DNA from: Nocardia carnea
GTDB lineage: Bacteria > Actinomycetota > Actinomycetes > Mycobacteriales > Mycobacteriaceae
NCBI RefSeq assembly: GCF_029868855.1
Contig: NZ_JARWOV010000337.1
Coordinates: 1 to 39,798 of the forward strand
DNA length: 39,798 bases
Direction: 5' to 3'
Shown: one piece after another, positions 9,005 to 16,968 of the stretch
Layout of the letters: each line of letters opens with the position of its first letter
Position numbering within the stretch: position 1 is the first letter of the stretch
Notes under the pieces: generated by a model
Database searches by the model: none
The model's input: the letters and a program-made list of their open reading frames with translations, nothing else
Told to the model about the DNA's origin: nothing
Translations under genes and position numbers: made by a program

Positions 9005-9706
9005 ATGGGTAGAGGCAGTAATGGCGTAATCATGAAGGTGTGGCGGGCCGACGACTACCGGCTGACTGTCACCTCCACCGAGCGGATCACCGACAAATAC
9101 ATCCGCATCGGCTTCACCGCCGGGGGCCTGCTGAACGACCATCCTGTCCACCCCACCCAATTCATCCGGTTGTGGATCCCGGACGCCGAAACCGACAAAC
9201 TCCACCACCGCGGCTACACCCTGATCGACCAGGACCCCGAGAACGACCACTTCTATATCGAATTCGCGGTCCACAACGGCCCGGCGGGAGCGTGGGCCGA
9301 GCGCGCCCAGGTGGGCGAGGTCATCGAAACCTCCGTACTGGGCTCGAACTTCGAACTGCCCGGCATCACCCCCAGCGAGTATGTGATCTTCGGCGACAGC
9401 GCCTCCCTACCTGCTGTGAACACCCTGCTCGAGGCGATCGGCGATATCCCGGCGCGGGTATGGCTGGAATGGCAGTACGAATCGGATCCCACCCTGCCCG
9501 TACGCAACAAACCGCACCACACCGTGACCTGGCTGCAGCGCATCGACGACGGCCGCGCCATACGCGAGGCCGCCGAAGGACTCACCGTCGCCCAGGATGC
9601 GTTCGCCTGGGTCGCCTGCGATACCGCCACCACCCGCGCCGTAGTGAAAAGCCTGCGCGGCACTCTGCCGAAGACCCAGATCAAAGCCCAGGGCTACTGG
9701 AAGTAA
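9005..9706 (+). CDS. Siderophore-interacting protein (SIP/ViuB-family ferric reductase)
   Basis: This FAD-binding ferric-siderophore reductase would release iron in the cytoplasm by reducing the Fe(III) complex with NAD(P)H. The family flavin motif appears as HRGYTL (near 61), followed by GDSASLPAVNTLLEA (near 130), a core WVAC (near 200) and the family-typical C-terminal GYWK. Up to 233 residues, normal for SIPs. Two in-frame starts exist: ATG 9005, adjacent to the iron box, and ATG 9032 (MKVWRADDYRL), which fits homologue N-termini better if transcription starts inside the box. It is divergent from the siderophore biosynthesis genes and under a near-consensus IdeR box, completing a make-and-use iron module. 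Confidence 0.88.
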   Translation: MGRGSNGVIMKVWRADDYRLTVTSTERITDKYIRIGFTAGGLLNDHPVHPTQFIRLWIPDAETDKLHHRGYTLIDQDPENDHFYIEFAVHNGPAGAWAERAQVGEVIETSVLGSNFELPGITPSEYVIFGDSASLPAVNTLLEAIGDIPARVWLEWQYESDPTLPVRNKPHHTVTWLQRIDDGRAIREAAEGLTVAQDAFAWVACDTATTRAVVKSLRGTLPKTQIKAQGYWK

Positions 9707-9748
9707 CCGGCCGGTCCGACGCCCGGGCCACGCCGCTATGCTGCGACG

Positions 9749-10786
9749 ATGCGAAGAAGGCAGCAGCCCCCGCTGCCGAAGCGGTACGGACTCGACCCGG
9801 CCCGGTTGCGGCTCCCCGCGGAAGGCGACTGGCCGAGCCTGCGCGAGCATCTGATCGACCGGTTACCGCGGGTCGAACCCGACCGGATCGACGAAATGCT
9901 GCGGGCCGGCGAAATCGTCGATCTGGACGGCCCGCTCGGCCCCGACGCACCCTATGTTCCCGGCGGCGCGGTCTGGTTTCATCGCGACCTGCCCGCCGAG
10001 CACCCGGTCCCGTTCGATATCCCGATCGTCTACCGCGACGACACCATCCTGGTGGCCGACAAACCCCATTTCCTGGCCACCATCCCCCGCGGCAGCCATA
10101 TTCTGCAGACCGCCCTGGTCCGGTTGCGCCGCGAACTCGATCTGCCCGACCTGATTCCCGCGCACCGGCTCGACCGCGCGACCGCCGGGCTGGTGCTGTT
10201 CGTGATCGATCCCGCATCCCGCGGCGCCTACCAGACGATGTTCCAACGGCAGCACGTCCGCAAAGAATACGAAGCCGTGGCCGGCTACCGGCCCGAGCTG
10301 GAATTCCCGCTCGAGCTGGCGAGCCGGATCATCAAGGAGAAACATGTCCTGGCGGCCCAGGAGGTGCCGGGCCCGCCGAATGCACGCACTCGCATCGAAC
10401 TCGTCGAACGACGCGATGCACTGGCCCGCTACCGGCTGCACCCGGCGACCGGGCGCACCCATCAGCTGCGCCTGCATATGAATTCGCTCGGTATCCCCAT
10501 CCTCGGCGACGATTTCTATCCGGTGATCACCGACAAGCAGCTCGACGACTACCGCCGTCCGCTACAGCTACTGGCCGCGACGCTGGAATTCACCGATCCC
10601 CGCACCGGCGAGCTCCGGCGATTCGAAACCACGCGAGCACTACAGGCATGGACGGACCCCGGCGGATGGGCCGCAGGCCCACCCGCGACCGAGCATCCCG
10701 TCGCACCCGCCCGTCGCCATGCCGGTAGACCGGCTCCGGATCATTCCGGCGAGCGGGCCCGAAATCACTCCGGTAGGCCCGCCTGA
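9749..10786 (+). CDS. RluA-family pseudouridine synthase
   Basis: This 345-residue enzyme would isomerise uridine to pseudouridine in rRNA or tRNA. An N-terminal S4-like region (about 30-75) precedes the catalytic domain. The catalytic Asp lies in HRLDRATAGL (near 136), and YRLHPATGRTHQLR (near 230) is the second family motif. It starts 43 bases after the reductase gene, on the same strand, but has no functional link to iron. The last 30 residues run into the degenerate ~24-bp repeats that continue downstream, so the C-terminal tail is probably repeat-derived. Target specificity is not predictable. Confidence 0.85.
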   Translation: MRRRQQPPLPKRYGLDPARLRLPAEGDWPSLREHLIDRLPRVEPDRIDEMLRAGEIVDLDGPLGPDAPYVPGGAVWFHRDLPAEHPVPFDIPIVYRDDTILVADKPHFLATIPRGSHILQTALVRLRRELDLPDLIPAHRLDRATAGLVLFVIDPASRGAYQTMFQRQHVRKEYEAVAGYRPELEFPLELASRIIKEKHVLAAQEVPGPPNARTRIELVERRDALARYRLHPATGRTHQLRLHMNSLGIPILGDDFYPVITDKQLDDYRRPLQLLAATLEFTDPRTGELRRFETTRALQAWTDPGGWAAGPPATEHPVAPARRHAGRPAPDHSGERARNHSGRPA

Positions 10787-11040
10787 AATCACTCCGGGGG
10801 ACCGCACCGAGGTCGCTGCGGAGCCTATCCGGGTCGTACTCGTGAGTCGGCGGATCGGCGGCGCCGATACCGCATCGAGCGCTGCGCCCGGACGCTACCG
10901 GAGCCCTCGGCCGGCACGTCGACAGTGGACTGCCCTCCGGCACCGCAAGTAGGTCGATCCCGGGTCATTCCGAATCGGCCCGTGTCATGCCGGCGGGCTG
11001 GTCCGAGGTCGCGGCGGCGGGTCGGCCCGGGTCGATCTCC
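10728..11040. repeat. Degenerate ~24-bp repeats (TCAnTCCGG type)
   Basis: Short imperfect units share TCATTCCGG or TCACTCCGG followed by a GGCCCG-like tail. Three lie consecutively near 10740-10800 and more degenerate ones near 10965-11030, with non-repeat sequence between. They overlap the end of the pseudouridine synthase gene and fill the gap to the convergent hydrolase gene. No other gene is evident in the gap. Confidence 0.5.
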
Positions 11041-11066
11041 GGCCTCGCCGGTAACCCGTTTACAGG

Positions 11067-12599
11067 TCACCGAACCGGCCGGTCCGGGTTGCAGGTGATA
11101 TCCGTGGCAGGCAGCTTCCCGGTGCCGAGATAGCTGTTGATCGCGTTGTTCACGCAGGTGCTGAGCCCGGGCCGGAAGGTGAGATGGATACGGACATCCT
11201 GCAGGGTCACCAGCCGTGACCCGCTGAGATGCCGGTGCAGCTGAACTGCCTCGCCGTAGGGCGTCCGCGGATCGCCGGTCGCCGCGACGATCAGTGCCGG
11301 CACCTCGTTCCGCACCACGGTTGCCGGTTCCACCGGCGGCGGCCAGAACGCGCACGGCTGAATATTGTTGGCCAGCGCCCCGAACAGCGGCTGGGTGGTG
11401 CGGGTGGCTTCGATATTGCGCCGATACCACTGCGGATCGTCCGGGGCGTCGGCGTCACCGCAGGCGACGAACATCAGTTCCGAGTTCTCGCCGGTGAACA
11501 ACGCCTCGAGCAGGTCCGCGAGCCCTGATCCGGCCGAACTCCGGGTATCGCCCGTCGTGGCGTCGGCGATATCGCGCACCGTCGCGGCCAGCATGTCGTT
11601 CACCTGATAGCCGCGCAGCAGGTTGTGCAGGATGAACGGGAAGATATGGTCGTCGATCGGGTAGCCGTCGACCACGATCGGCGCACGGGCTGTCCGCTGA
11701 TACAGCGCGTCCACCGTCGCGCGGACCTCCGGCGCGGTCGCCCCCAGGCGGTAGGTGCCGTTGCGGGCAGCGGCCCAGCGGGCCCAGTCGTCGAACGCGG
11801 TCTCGTCGGCCGGCCCCCAATCCTGGACCAGCCCGGTCCAGTAGCGATCCGGGTCGATCGCGCTGTCGAGCACCATCCGGTCGCTGCGCCGCGGGAACAT
11901 CTCGGTGAACACCGCGCCCAAGTACGTCCCGTAGGACAGCCCGAAGAAATTGATCCGCTCCTCCCCCAGCACCGCACGGACAAGGTCCATATCGCGTGCG
12001 GTGTTGCGGGTCGTGAGCTGACGTAGTTTCTCGGTATCGCCGTCCAGACAGGCCGCGGCCAGCTCGCCGGAGAACACCACCTCTTCGTCGAAACCGGCCG
12101 GAGTCGGCCCGGCCGACCGGACGGCTTCCGAGACCGGCCAGCCGCAGGGTTCCGCGGGATCGGAGGCACCGATACCCCGGGGATCCATACCGATCAGGTC
12201 GTACTGCGCGAGCACATCCGGGCTCAGCACATCACCCAGCAGCGCCGGGCCGTCCAACCCGGCCGCCCCCGGTCCGCCCGGATTCGACATCAGAATTCCG
12301 CGCCGCCGATCCGGGTCGGCGGCCGGTACCCGGGAGATCACCACGGTCAGAGTGCGGCCGTCGGGGTCGGAGTAGTCGAGTGGGACCACGACGTCCGCGC
12401 ATTCGACACCGGGCGTATCCACCGACGGCGTATCGCACAGCTCCCACTCGAGGTCCTGGCTGTAATACGCAATACGCATCCGATCACCGGCCAGCACCGG
12501 TGCCACCGCCACCAGCACGATCACAGCGAGCAGCCACCCGGCCGCCCGCCACCGGACACGGGCCGGACGCCGCGCGGCGTCCTTGTCGCCGGTCGACAT
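11067..12599 (-). CDS. Secreted alpha/beta hydrolase, SlpD/Tap (tripeptidyl aminopeptidase)-like
   Basis: This 510-residue exported serine hydrolase is of the Streptomyces SlpD/Tap type. An N-terminal hydrophobic segment (WLLAVIVLVAVAPVLAG, about 22-40) is a signal anchor. The oxyanion-hole region is SNPGGPGAAG (near 105), the nucleophile is in GLSYGTYLG (near 220), the acid is in ATGDPRTPY (near 440), and the family C-terminal domain carries paired cysteines (CVNN, ITC). The expected catalytic His is in VRIHLTF (near 475). Substrate is probably peptides or esters in the envelope. ATG 12599 is adjacent to an upstream GTG at 12602. It is divergent from the CPBP protease gene and convergent with the RluA gene. 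Confidence 0.85.
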   Translation of the reverse strand: MSTGDKDAARRPARVRWRAAGWLLAVIVLVAVAPVLAGDRMRIAYYSQDLEWELCDTPSVDTPGVECADVVVPLDYSDPDGRTLTVVISRVPAADPDRRRGILMSNPGGPGAAGLDGPALLGDVLSPDVLAQYDLIGMDPRGIGASDPAEPCGWPVSEAVRSAGPTPAGFDEEVVFSGELAAACLDGDTEKLRQLTTRNTARDMDLVRAVLGEERINFFGLSYGTYLGAVFTEMFPRRSDRMVLDSAIDPDRYWTGLVQDWGPADETAFDDWARWAAARNGTYRLGATAPEVRATVDALYQRTARAPIVVDGYPIDDHIFPFILHNLLRGYQVNDMLAATVRDIADATTGDTRSSAGSGLADLLEALFTGENSELMFVACGDADAPDDPQWYRRNIEATRTTQPLFGALANNIQPCAFWPPPVEPATVVRNEVPALIVAATGDPRTPYGEAVQLHRHLSGSRLVTLQDVRIHLTFRPGLSTCVNNAINSYLGTGKLPATDITCNPDRPVR

Positions 12600-12765
12600 C
12601 ACAACCCACTTTCCCCGGAATCAGCTGGTTGTCTCGCTGGGCAAGGTCGAGCTCGCGGCGATGCCGCGCCGCATATGCTAATCGAGCTCCCGAGGTCCCG
12701 CCGGACGAACCCGGTCGCCCGCCACGCCCGGCGAGTGTCTCCGGCCGATCCGTACACTTGGCCGA

Positions 12766-13509
12766 ATGCTCCACCCGGTTTCCGAGAAAGCGGCTGCTCC
12801 GCGGCACAAAATCCACGCCTATATCGATGTCGCGGTGGTGGTGGCGGTACTGGTCTGCACCAATCTGATCGCCCACTTCACCACGGCGTGGGCCAATATC
12901 GTCAGCGTCCCGGTCGCCGCCCTGGTGTTGCTGGCGCTGATGCGCCGCCGCGGTCTGCACTGGTCGGAACTCGGACTGTCCCCACGGCACTGGCGCACCG
13001 GAACCAAATACGCCCTCGCGGCGGTCGGGGTGGTGCTGGCCGCGGTCGCCATCGGCGCCGCCCTCCCCCTGACCCGCCCGTTCTTCCTCGCCGACCGTTA
13101 TGCCACCATCTCCGGCGCCCTGATCGCCTCGATGATCGTCATCCCCCTGCAAACCGTGATCCCGGAAGAACTCGCTTTCCGCGGTGTCCTACACGGCACG
13201 CTCGACCGGTTGTGGGGTGCCCGGGGCGTCTTCGCCGCCGGTTCGCTGCTGTTCGGCCTCTGGCATATCGCCTCGTCCTTCGGCCTCACCACCGGCAACC
13301 GCGGCCTGTCCGGTGTGCTCGGCGGCGGCCTGCTCGGCCAGATCACCGGAATCGTGCTCGCCGTAGCCGCCACCGCGGCCGCCGCGGTCGTGTTCACCTG
13401 GTTGCGCCACCGCAGCGGCAGCCTGCTGGCCCCCATCGCCCTGCACTGGGCAGTCAACGGTGCCGGCGCGCTGACCGCAGCTTTCCTCTGGCATACGACC
13501 CTGGCCTGA
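12766..13509 (+). CDS. CPBP-family intramembrane metalloprotease
   Basis: This 247-residue polytopic membrane protein is of the CAAX protease / bacteriocin-processing (Abi) family. Hydrophobic segments lie at about 24-58, 82-105, 120-140, 160-180 and 195-215. The three family motifs are present: EELAFRG (near 141), FGLWHI (near 163) and HWAVNG (near 227), supplying the glutamates and histidines of the metal site. Physiological substrates of actinobacterial members are mostly unknown. It is a single gene with no co-directional partner. Confidence 0.85.
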   Translation: MLHPVSEKAAAPRHKIHAYIDVAVVVAVLVCTNLIAHFTTAWANIVSVPVAALVLLALMRRRGLHWSELGLSPRHWRTGTKYALAAVGVVLAAVAIGAALPLTRPFFLADRYATISGALIASMIVIPLQTVIPEELAFRGVLHGTLDRLWGARGVFAAGSLLFGLWHIASSFGLTTGNRGLSGVLGGGLLGQITGIVLAVAATAAAAVVFTWLRHRSGSLLAPIALHWAVNGAGALTAAFLWHTTLA

Positions 13510-13622
13510 GCAGCTGTCACGCACCGCCGTCAGCTCGTCACCGTGCCCACCGCGGCCCGTCGGCGAGAACCTCCGGCACACGACCCGGACCAGAGCGGCT
13601 ACCGATCGCCGCCGTCAGCGGG

Positions 13623-14216
13623 TCAGCAGTGTTCGCAGATCCCGGTCGCGGGCAGCTGGATGAAACAGCTCTTGCACACGACCGTCCGCGACTCGGTTTT
13701 CGGCGCGGCCGGCCGGGTCGCGACGGACCCACCGGTAGAGCGCCGCGCCGACCCACCCCGCGGGATCAGCGGCGGAGTGCCGCCGTCGGCGGGAACATCG
13801 GCACCGTGCGCCGCATAGCAGGCCCAGCGGGCATACGCGGCGTGGGTTTCGATATCCGCCGGCACCGGCAGCGCGGCCAGCTCCAGCACATACTTGTAGC
13901 TGTCGCTCACCTTCAGATTCCGCTTCACGCACAGCGCCGTCAGCGGCGGCTCCCCGGCGTTGTGGCAGCGCCGGGCCACCTTCCGCAGAATCGCGTCCAT
14001 CCAGGTGCGGGTCGGTGCGTCGGTGCGCACCCCCGACATCTCCTGCACCCGCTCGGCCAGCTCCTGCACCGTGACGAAGTACCCGTACTCCGTCGCGGTC
14101 TCCGCCAGCACTTCATGAGCGGCCATAGCCCAGGCCACTGCGGCATCACGGAAGGCAACCGCCGTTCCGTCCTCGCTCCGCCAGGCCCCCGAAATCGTTG
14201 TCGCAGCGTCCCTCAT
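13623..14216 (-). CDS. Hypothetical protein with C-terminal CxxC zinc ribbon
   Basis: The 197-residue product has a mostly helical N-terminal part (about 1-140), a Ser/Pro/Arg-rich linker (about 145-178), and a terminal CKSCFIQLPATGICEHC that forms two CxxC pairs typical of a zinc ribbon. I do not recognise the N-terminal family. It lies downstream of the Nudix gene on the same strand with a 205-base gap. A nucleic-acid or protein-interaction role is only a guess from the ribbon. Confidence 0.65.
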   Translation of the reverse strand: MRDAATTISGAWRSEDGTAVAFRDAAVAWAMAAHEVLAETATEYGYFVTVQELAERVQEMSGVRTDAPTRTWMDAILRKVARRCHNAGEPPLTALCVKRNLKVSDSYKYVLELAALPVPADIETHAAYARWACYAAHGADVPADGGTPPLIPRGGSARRSTGGSVATRPAAPKTESRTVVCKSCFIQLPATGICEHC

Positions 14217-14421
14217 AGCCCGTACACCGTAGCGCCGACCGTCCCCGGCCGATCAACCGGCCTCCCCTATACCACATTTCGTATTCCTCGACCGCCACGG
14301 TAACGGCCACCGCACACCCGATCGCCGCGGCGATTCCCGGTGGCCGGCCCACGGCCCCGCCGGAGCCGATATCTGGCGGCCACAGGTCTGCGACCTCCGG
14401 CTCGCCGCGCGCGGCCAAGAC

Positions 14422-14912
14422 TCACGCCCGGGGCACGGAATCCGAAACCCACACCGGCTCACCGCGTTCCAGATACACCGGCGTCGCACACGACCGAGCA
14501 GAATGGGCCCGGCGGAGTCGGCGGACCAGCCTCGGCACCACGAACTCACCGAGGCCGGCGATATCGACCCATGCCCACCGGTCCAGCTCTGCCGCTTGAA
14601 GAACGATCGAATCCTCCACCGCGCCCAGTTCGCCACCGTCGAATACGTAGAGGATCTTGTCGCCTTCGGCGGCGCTCGGGGCCCAATCGTGGACCAGCAG
14701 CCTGCCGGGCGCGCGGTCGAGTCCGAGTTCCTCCCGGACCTCACGGCGGCACGCCGCACTCGGCGCCTCGCCCGGCTCCACATAGCCCCCGGGGATATCC
14801 CAGCCGTTCCCGTAGATCTTGTGCACCAGGAGTACGTCATTTCCCCGGACTACAGCGCGCCGGCTGCCAGCCGTGCTCGCGCGGAACTAGCTACTTCCTC
14901 GGTGGCCGTCAC
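14422..14912 (-). pseudogene. Nudix hydrolase with an N-terminal frameshift
   Basis: The downstream frame encodes a full Nudix box: GGYVEPGE, then REVREELGL, with spacing GX5EX7REUXEEXGU. The expected N-terminus, VTATEEVASSARARLAAGAL from the GTG at 14912, is in another frame and hits a stop. One extra base at about 14853 would join it to VVRGNDVLLVHKIYGNG. A shorter start at GTG 14826 would remove the first beta strand. This is either a real one-base deletion or a sequencing error; if intact it would hydrolyse a nucleoside-diphosphate derivative. It lies just beyond the stop of the OYE gene on the same strand. Confidence 0.65.
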
Positions 14913-14924
14913 CCGGCTATCGGA

Positions 14925-16046
14925 TCACACTGCGCTCACCGCGACGCGCGCGTTCCAGGATTCCTGACTCGCCAGCGTCACATCCGGAGTGAGCAACGCA
15001 CGATCGAATTCGACGGGACGCGTATCCGCGGCGATCACCTGCGGCCAATCCGGATTCGCCAGTGCACCGCGGCCGAGCGTCACCAGGTCCGCGTGCCCCT
15101 CGTCGAGTACCGTCCGGGCGAGATCCGGTGCGTGCATACCGCCGTTGGCCAGCACCGGCAGCCCGGTGATGTACCTGGCCAGTCGCGTGATCGTTTCGCC
15201 GGTGTCCAGGGTGGCGGTGTCGTACCAGTCCCGCCCCTCGCTGGCGAGGTGCAGGTAATCGACTCCCGCAGCAGCGACCGCCCGGAAGATCGTCTCGGCT
15301 TCCACGGCCCCGGACCAGCGGTAGCCGAAATCGTTCACTTTGGTCTGCGAGAGCCGCAGCCCGACCGGGAACTCTGTTCCGACCGCTGCCCGCACTGCCT
15401 CCACCACTTCCACCGCGAACCGCACGCGCCCGGCCGGGTCACCGCCGTATTCGTCGTCACGCAGATTGGTGTAGTCGGTCAGGAACTGATCGATCAAGTA
15501 CCCGTTCGCGCCGTGGATCTCCACCGCGTCGAATCCGGCCGCCCGGGCCTGTCCGGCCGCGAACGCGAACCCGGCAACGAGGTCACGGATATCCGCCCGC
15601 GAGGCTGCGTCGGGCAGCGCGAACGGACCCTCGCCACCGTAGGCGGGCATCTTGGCGCCCTTCGGCGACACCGCGGACGGCGCGATCGTCCGATCGGTGT
15701 GCCGATTGCCCTGCACCAGGGCTCCGGCGTGCATCAACTGCAGCGCGATACTTCCGTCCGCCGCGTGCACGGCATCGGTGACCCGGCGCCAGCCCGCGAC
15801 CTGTTCCGCGGTCACGATCCCCGGCTGATCGGGATATGCCTGGCTGAATCGCTCATCGGTATAGGTGCCCTCGGTGATGATCAGCCCGAATCCGCCCGCG
15901 GCGAACCGCGCGTAGTACTCGGCCATGGCCGCCGTGGGCACACCGTCGCCCGCGGTGCTGACCCGCGACATCGGCGCCACCGCGGCTCGGTTGCGCAGCC
16001 GCAGATTGCCGATTCGCGCGGGGGAAAGAACGGGATGGATGGTCAC
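14925..16046 (-). CDS. NADH:flavin oxidoreductase, Old Yellow Enzyme family
   Basis: This FMN-dependent TIM-barrel enzyme (373 residues) would reduce activated C=C bonds of enones, quinones or nitro compounds. The N-terminus carries the OYE signature (IGNLRLRNR, then APMSR), the substrate-binding HGANGYL is near 190, FLTDYTNLRDDEYGG follows, and the C-terminal FMN phosphate site has LANGGM and LVTLGRGALANPDWP. The GTG at 16046 is chosen over longer in-frame options because GAGGA stands six bases upstream. It is divergent from an HxlR regulator across 120 bases, the usual arrangement for electrophile-responsive OYE genes. Confidence 0.87.
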   Translation of the reverse strand: MTIHPVLSPARIGNLRLRNRAAVAPMSRVSTAGDGVPTAAMAEYYARFAAGGFGLIITEGTYTDERFSQAYPDQPGIVTAEQVAGWRRVTDAVHAADGSIALQLMHAGALVQGNRHTDRTIAPSAVSPKGAKMPAYGGEGPFALPDAASRADIRDLVAGFAFAAGQARAAGFDAVEIHGANGYLIDQFLTDYTNLRDDEYGGDPAGRVRFAVEVVEAVRAAVGTEFPVGLRLSQTKVNDFGYRWSGAVEAETIFRAVAAAGVDYLHLASEGRDWYDTATLDTGETITRLARYITGLPVLANGGMHAPDLARTVLDEGHADLVTLGRGALANPDWPQVIAADTRPVEFDRALLTPDVTLASQESWNARVAVSAV

Positions 16047-16166
16047 GGGAATCTCCTCGTACACACTGGACAACTGCCTCGGGAACAGATTCCGCGCCAC
16101 CGACTGTCTCTACAAGTACGGTCTTTTCTGTGTCGTAGGCACATTCCGTATACCGATAGAGGTCAG

Positions 16167-16532
16167 ATGCATACCGACAGAGCCCACATGATCGAGGACA
16201 CACCGGACTACTGCACCGTCGAAGCGGCGATGGAGGTCGTGGGCGGCAAGTGGAAGATGGCGATCGTCAATCACCTCTTCGACGGCACCATGCGCTTCGG
16301 CGAACTACGCCGCGCCATGCCGACCATCACCCAGCGCATGCTCACCCGCCAGCTCCGCGAACTCGAAGCCGACGGAGTGATCCGCCGCACCGTGTACGCC
16401 GAGGTGCCGCCGAAGGTGGAATACGACCTCACCGAGATCGGCGAGAACCTGCGACCGGTGGCCGGTCTGCTCGAGTCGTGGGGCGAGCAGTACCGGCGAA
16501 GCATCCACCCGGACAACCCGCAACAACGATGA
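16167..16532 (+). CDS. HxlR-family transcriptional regulator
   Basis: This 121-residue winged-helix regulator has the family core VVGGKWKMAIVNHL (near 23), FGELRRAM, ITQRMLTRQLRELEADG and a wing ending VEYDLTEIG. A single Cys at residue 16 (DYC) precedes the HTH, at the position used for redox sensing in YodB/QorR-type members. ATG 16167 has GAGGT a few bases upstream; ATG 16188 is possible. It probably represses the divergent OYE gene, and an imperfect inverted pair (GTACGG ... CCGTAT) lies in the shared promoter. Its stop overlaps the next ORF as ATGA. Confidence 0.85.
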   Translation: MHTDRAHMIEDTPDYCTVEAAMEVVGGKWKMAIVNHLFDGTMRFGELRRAMPTITQRMLTRQLRELEADGVIRRTVYAEVPPKVEYDLTEIGENLRPVAGLLESWGEQYRRSIHPDNPQQR

Positions 16533-16765
16533 GGTCCGGGCATACCACCGCAATCGACGGTTCACCGGTCGCCGACCTGGTCCCACATCGCCACGCCGAA
16601 CGCCGGGTCTCGGTGCCCCGGGCAGAGACCCTGTCCGCCTTCGGCGTTCTGTCGTCGCCGGAGAGCACCCACGCCGATCTGGATCGGTACATCGACGATT
16701 CGCTCTACGACCCGTACGACCGTGCCCATCGGCGTGGTGCGTTCAGTGAGGACTCCGGCGAATGA
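16529..16765 (+). pseudogene. Phd/YefM-type antitoxin remnant
   Basis: The 78-codon frame begins MRSGHTTAIDGSPVADLVPH, which resembles the middle of Phd/YefM/VapB antitoxins (usually xxDGRPVARLVP). The acidic tail LDRYIDDSLYDPYDRAHRRG fits the toxin-binding part of PIN-partner antitoxins. The DNA-binding N-terminus is missing because the frame abuts the HxlR gene. No toxin follows; the next short frame (16762-16959) runs antisense through an rplP remnant. I read this as a decayed toxin-antitoxin locus at an island boundary. Confidence 0.45.
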
Positions 16766-16812
16766 CGACGCCGCGCCGGGTACTTGTCGATTGGCAGCAC
16801 GCAGCCGACGAT

Positions 16813-16878
16813 TATCGCGATACCCGCCGACTCGATCTGCCGGTGGGTCACATACGCCGGCTCCGGCGCCTGGATACC
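16813..16878 (-). pseudogene. rplP (L16) fragment
   Basis: These 66 bases match 58 of 66 bases of the intact rplP at 22902-22967, in the same orientation. The minus strand translates as GIQAPEPAYVTHRQIESAGI, against [20 protein letters not shown] in the intact gene. Weak similarity may extend a little upstream (VAPNGRG). The rest of the gene is absent. The copy is diverged, so it is not a recent assembly duplication. Confidence 0.85.
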
Positions 16879-16968
16879 ACCCCTCCCATTCGGGGCTACG
16901 TGCTGCCCCGGAGCTGGTGCCGAGGCAGAACGACGACCAAGGTCCTGACGTCCACATGACCGAATCGC

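Noticed and set aside
14340..16532. A 730-codon plus-strand open frame
   Set aside because: Only its last 121 codons (HxlR) are real; the rest is antisense to the Nudix and OYE genes and has shadow-type composition.
16762..16959. A 65-codon frame coupled by ATGA to the antitoxin remnant, as a toxin
   Set aside because: Much of it is the antisense of the rplP remnant, and it has no PIN or RelE motif.
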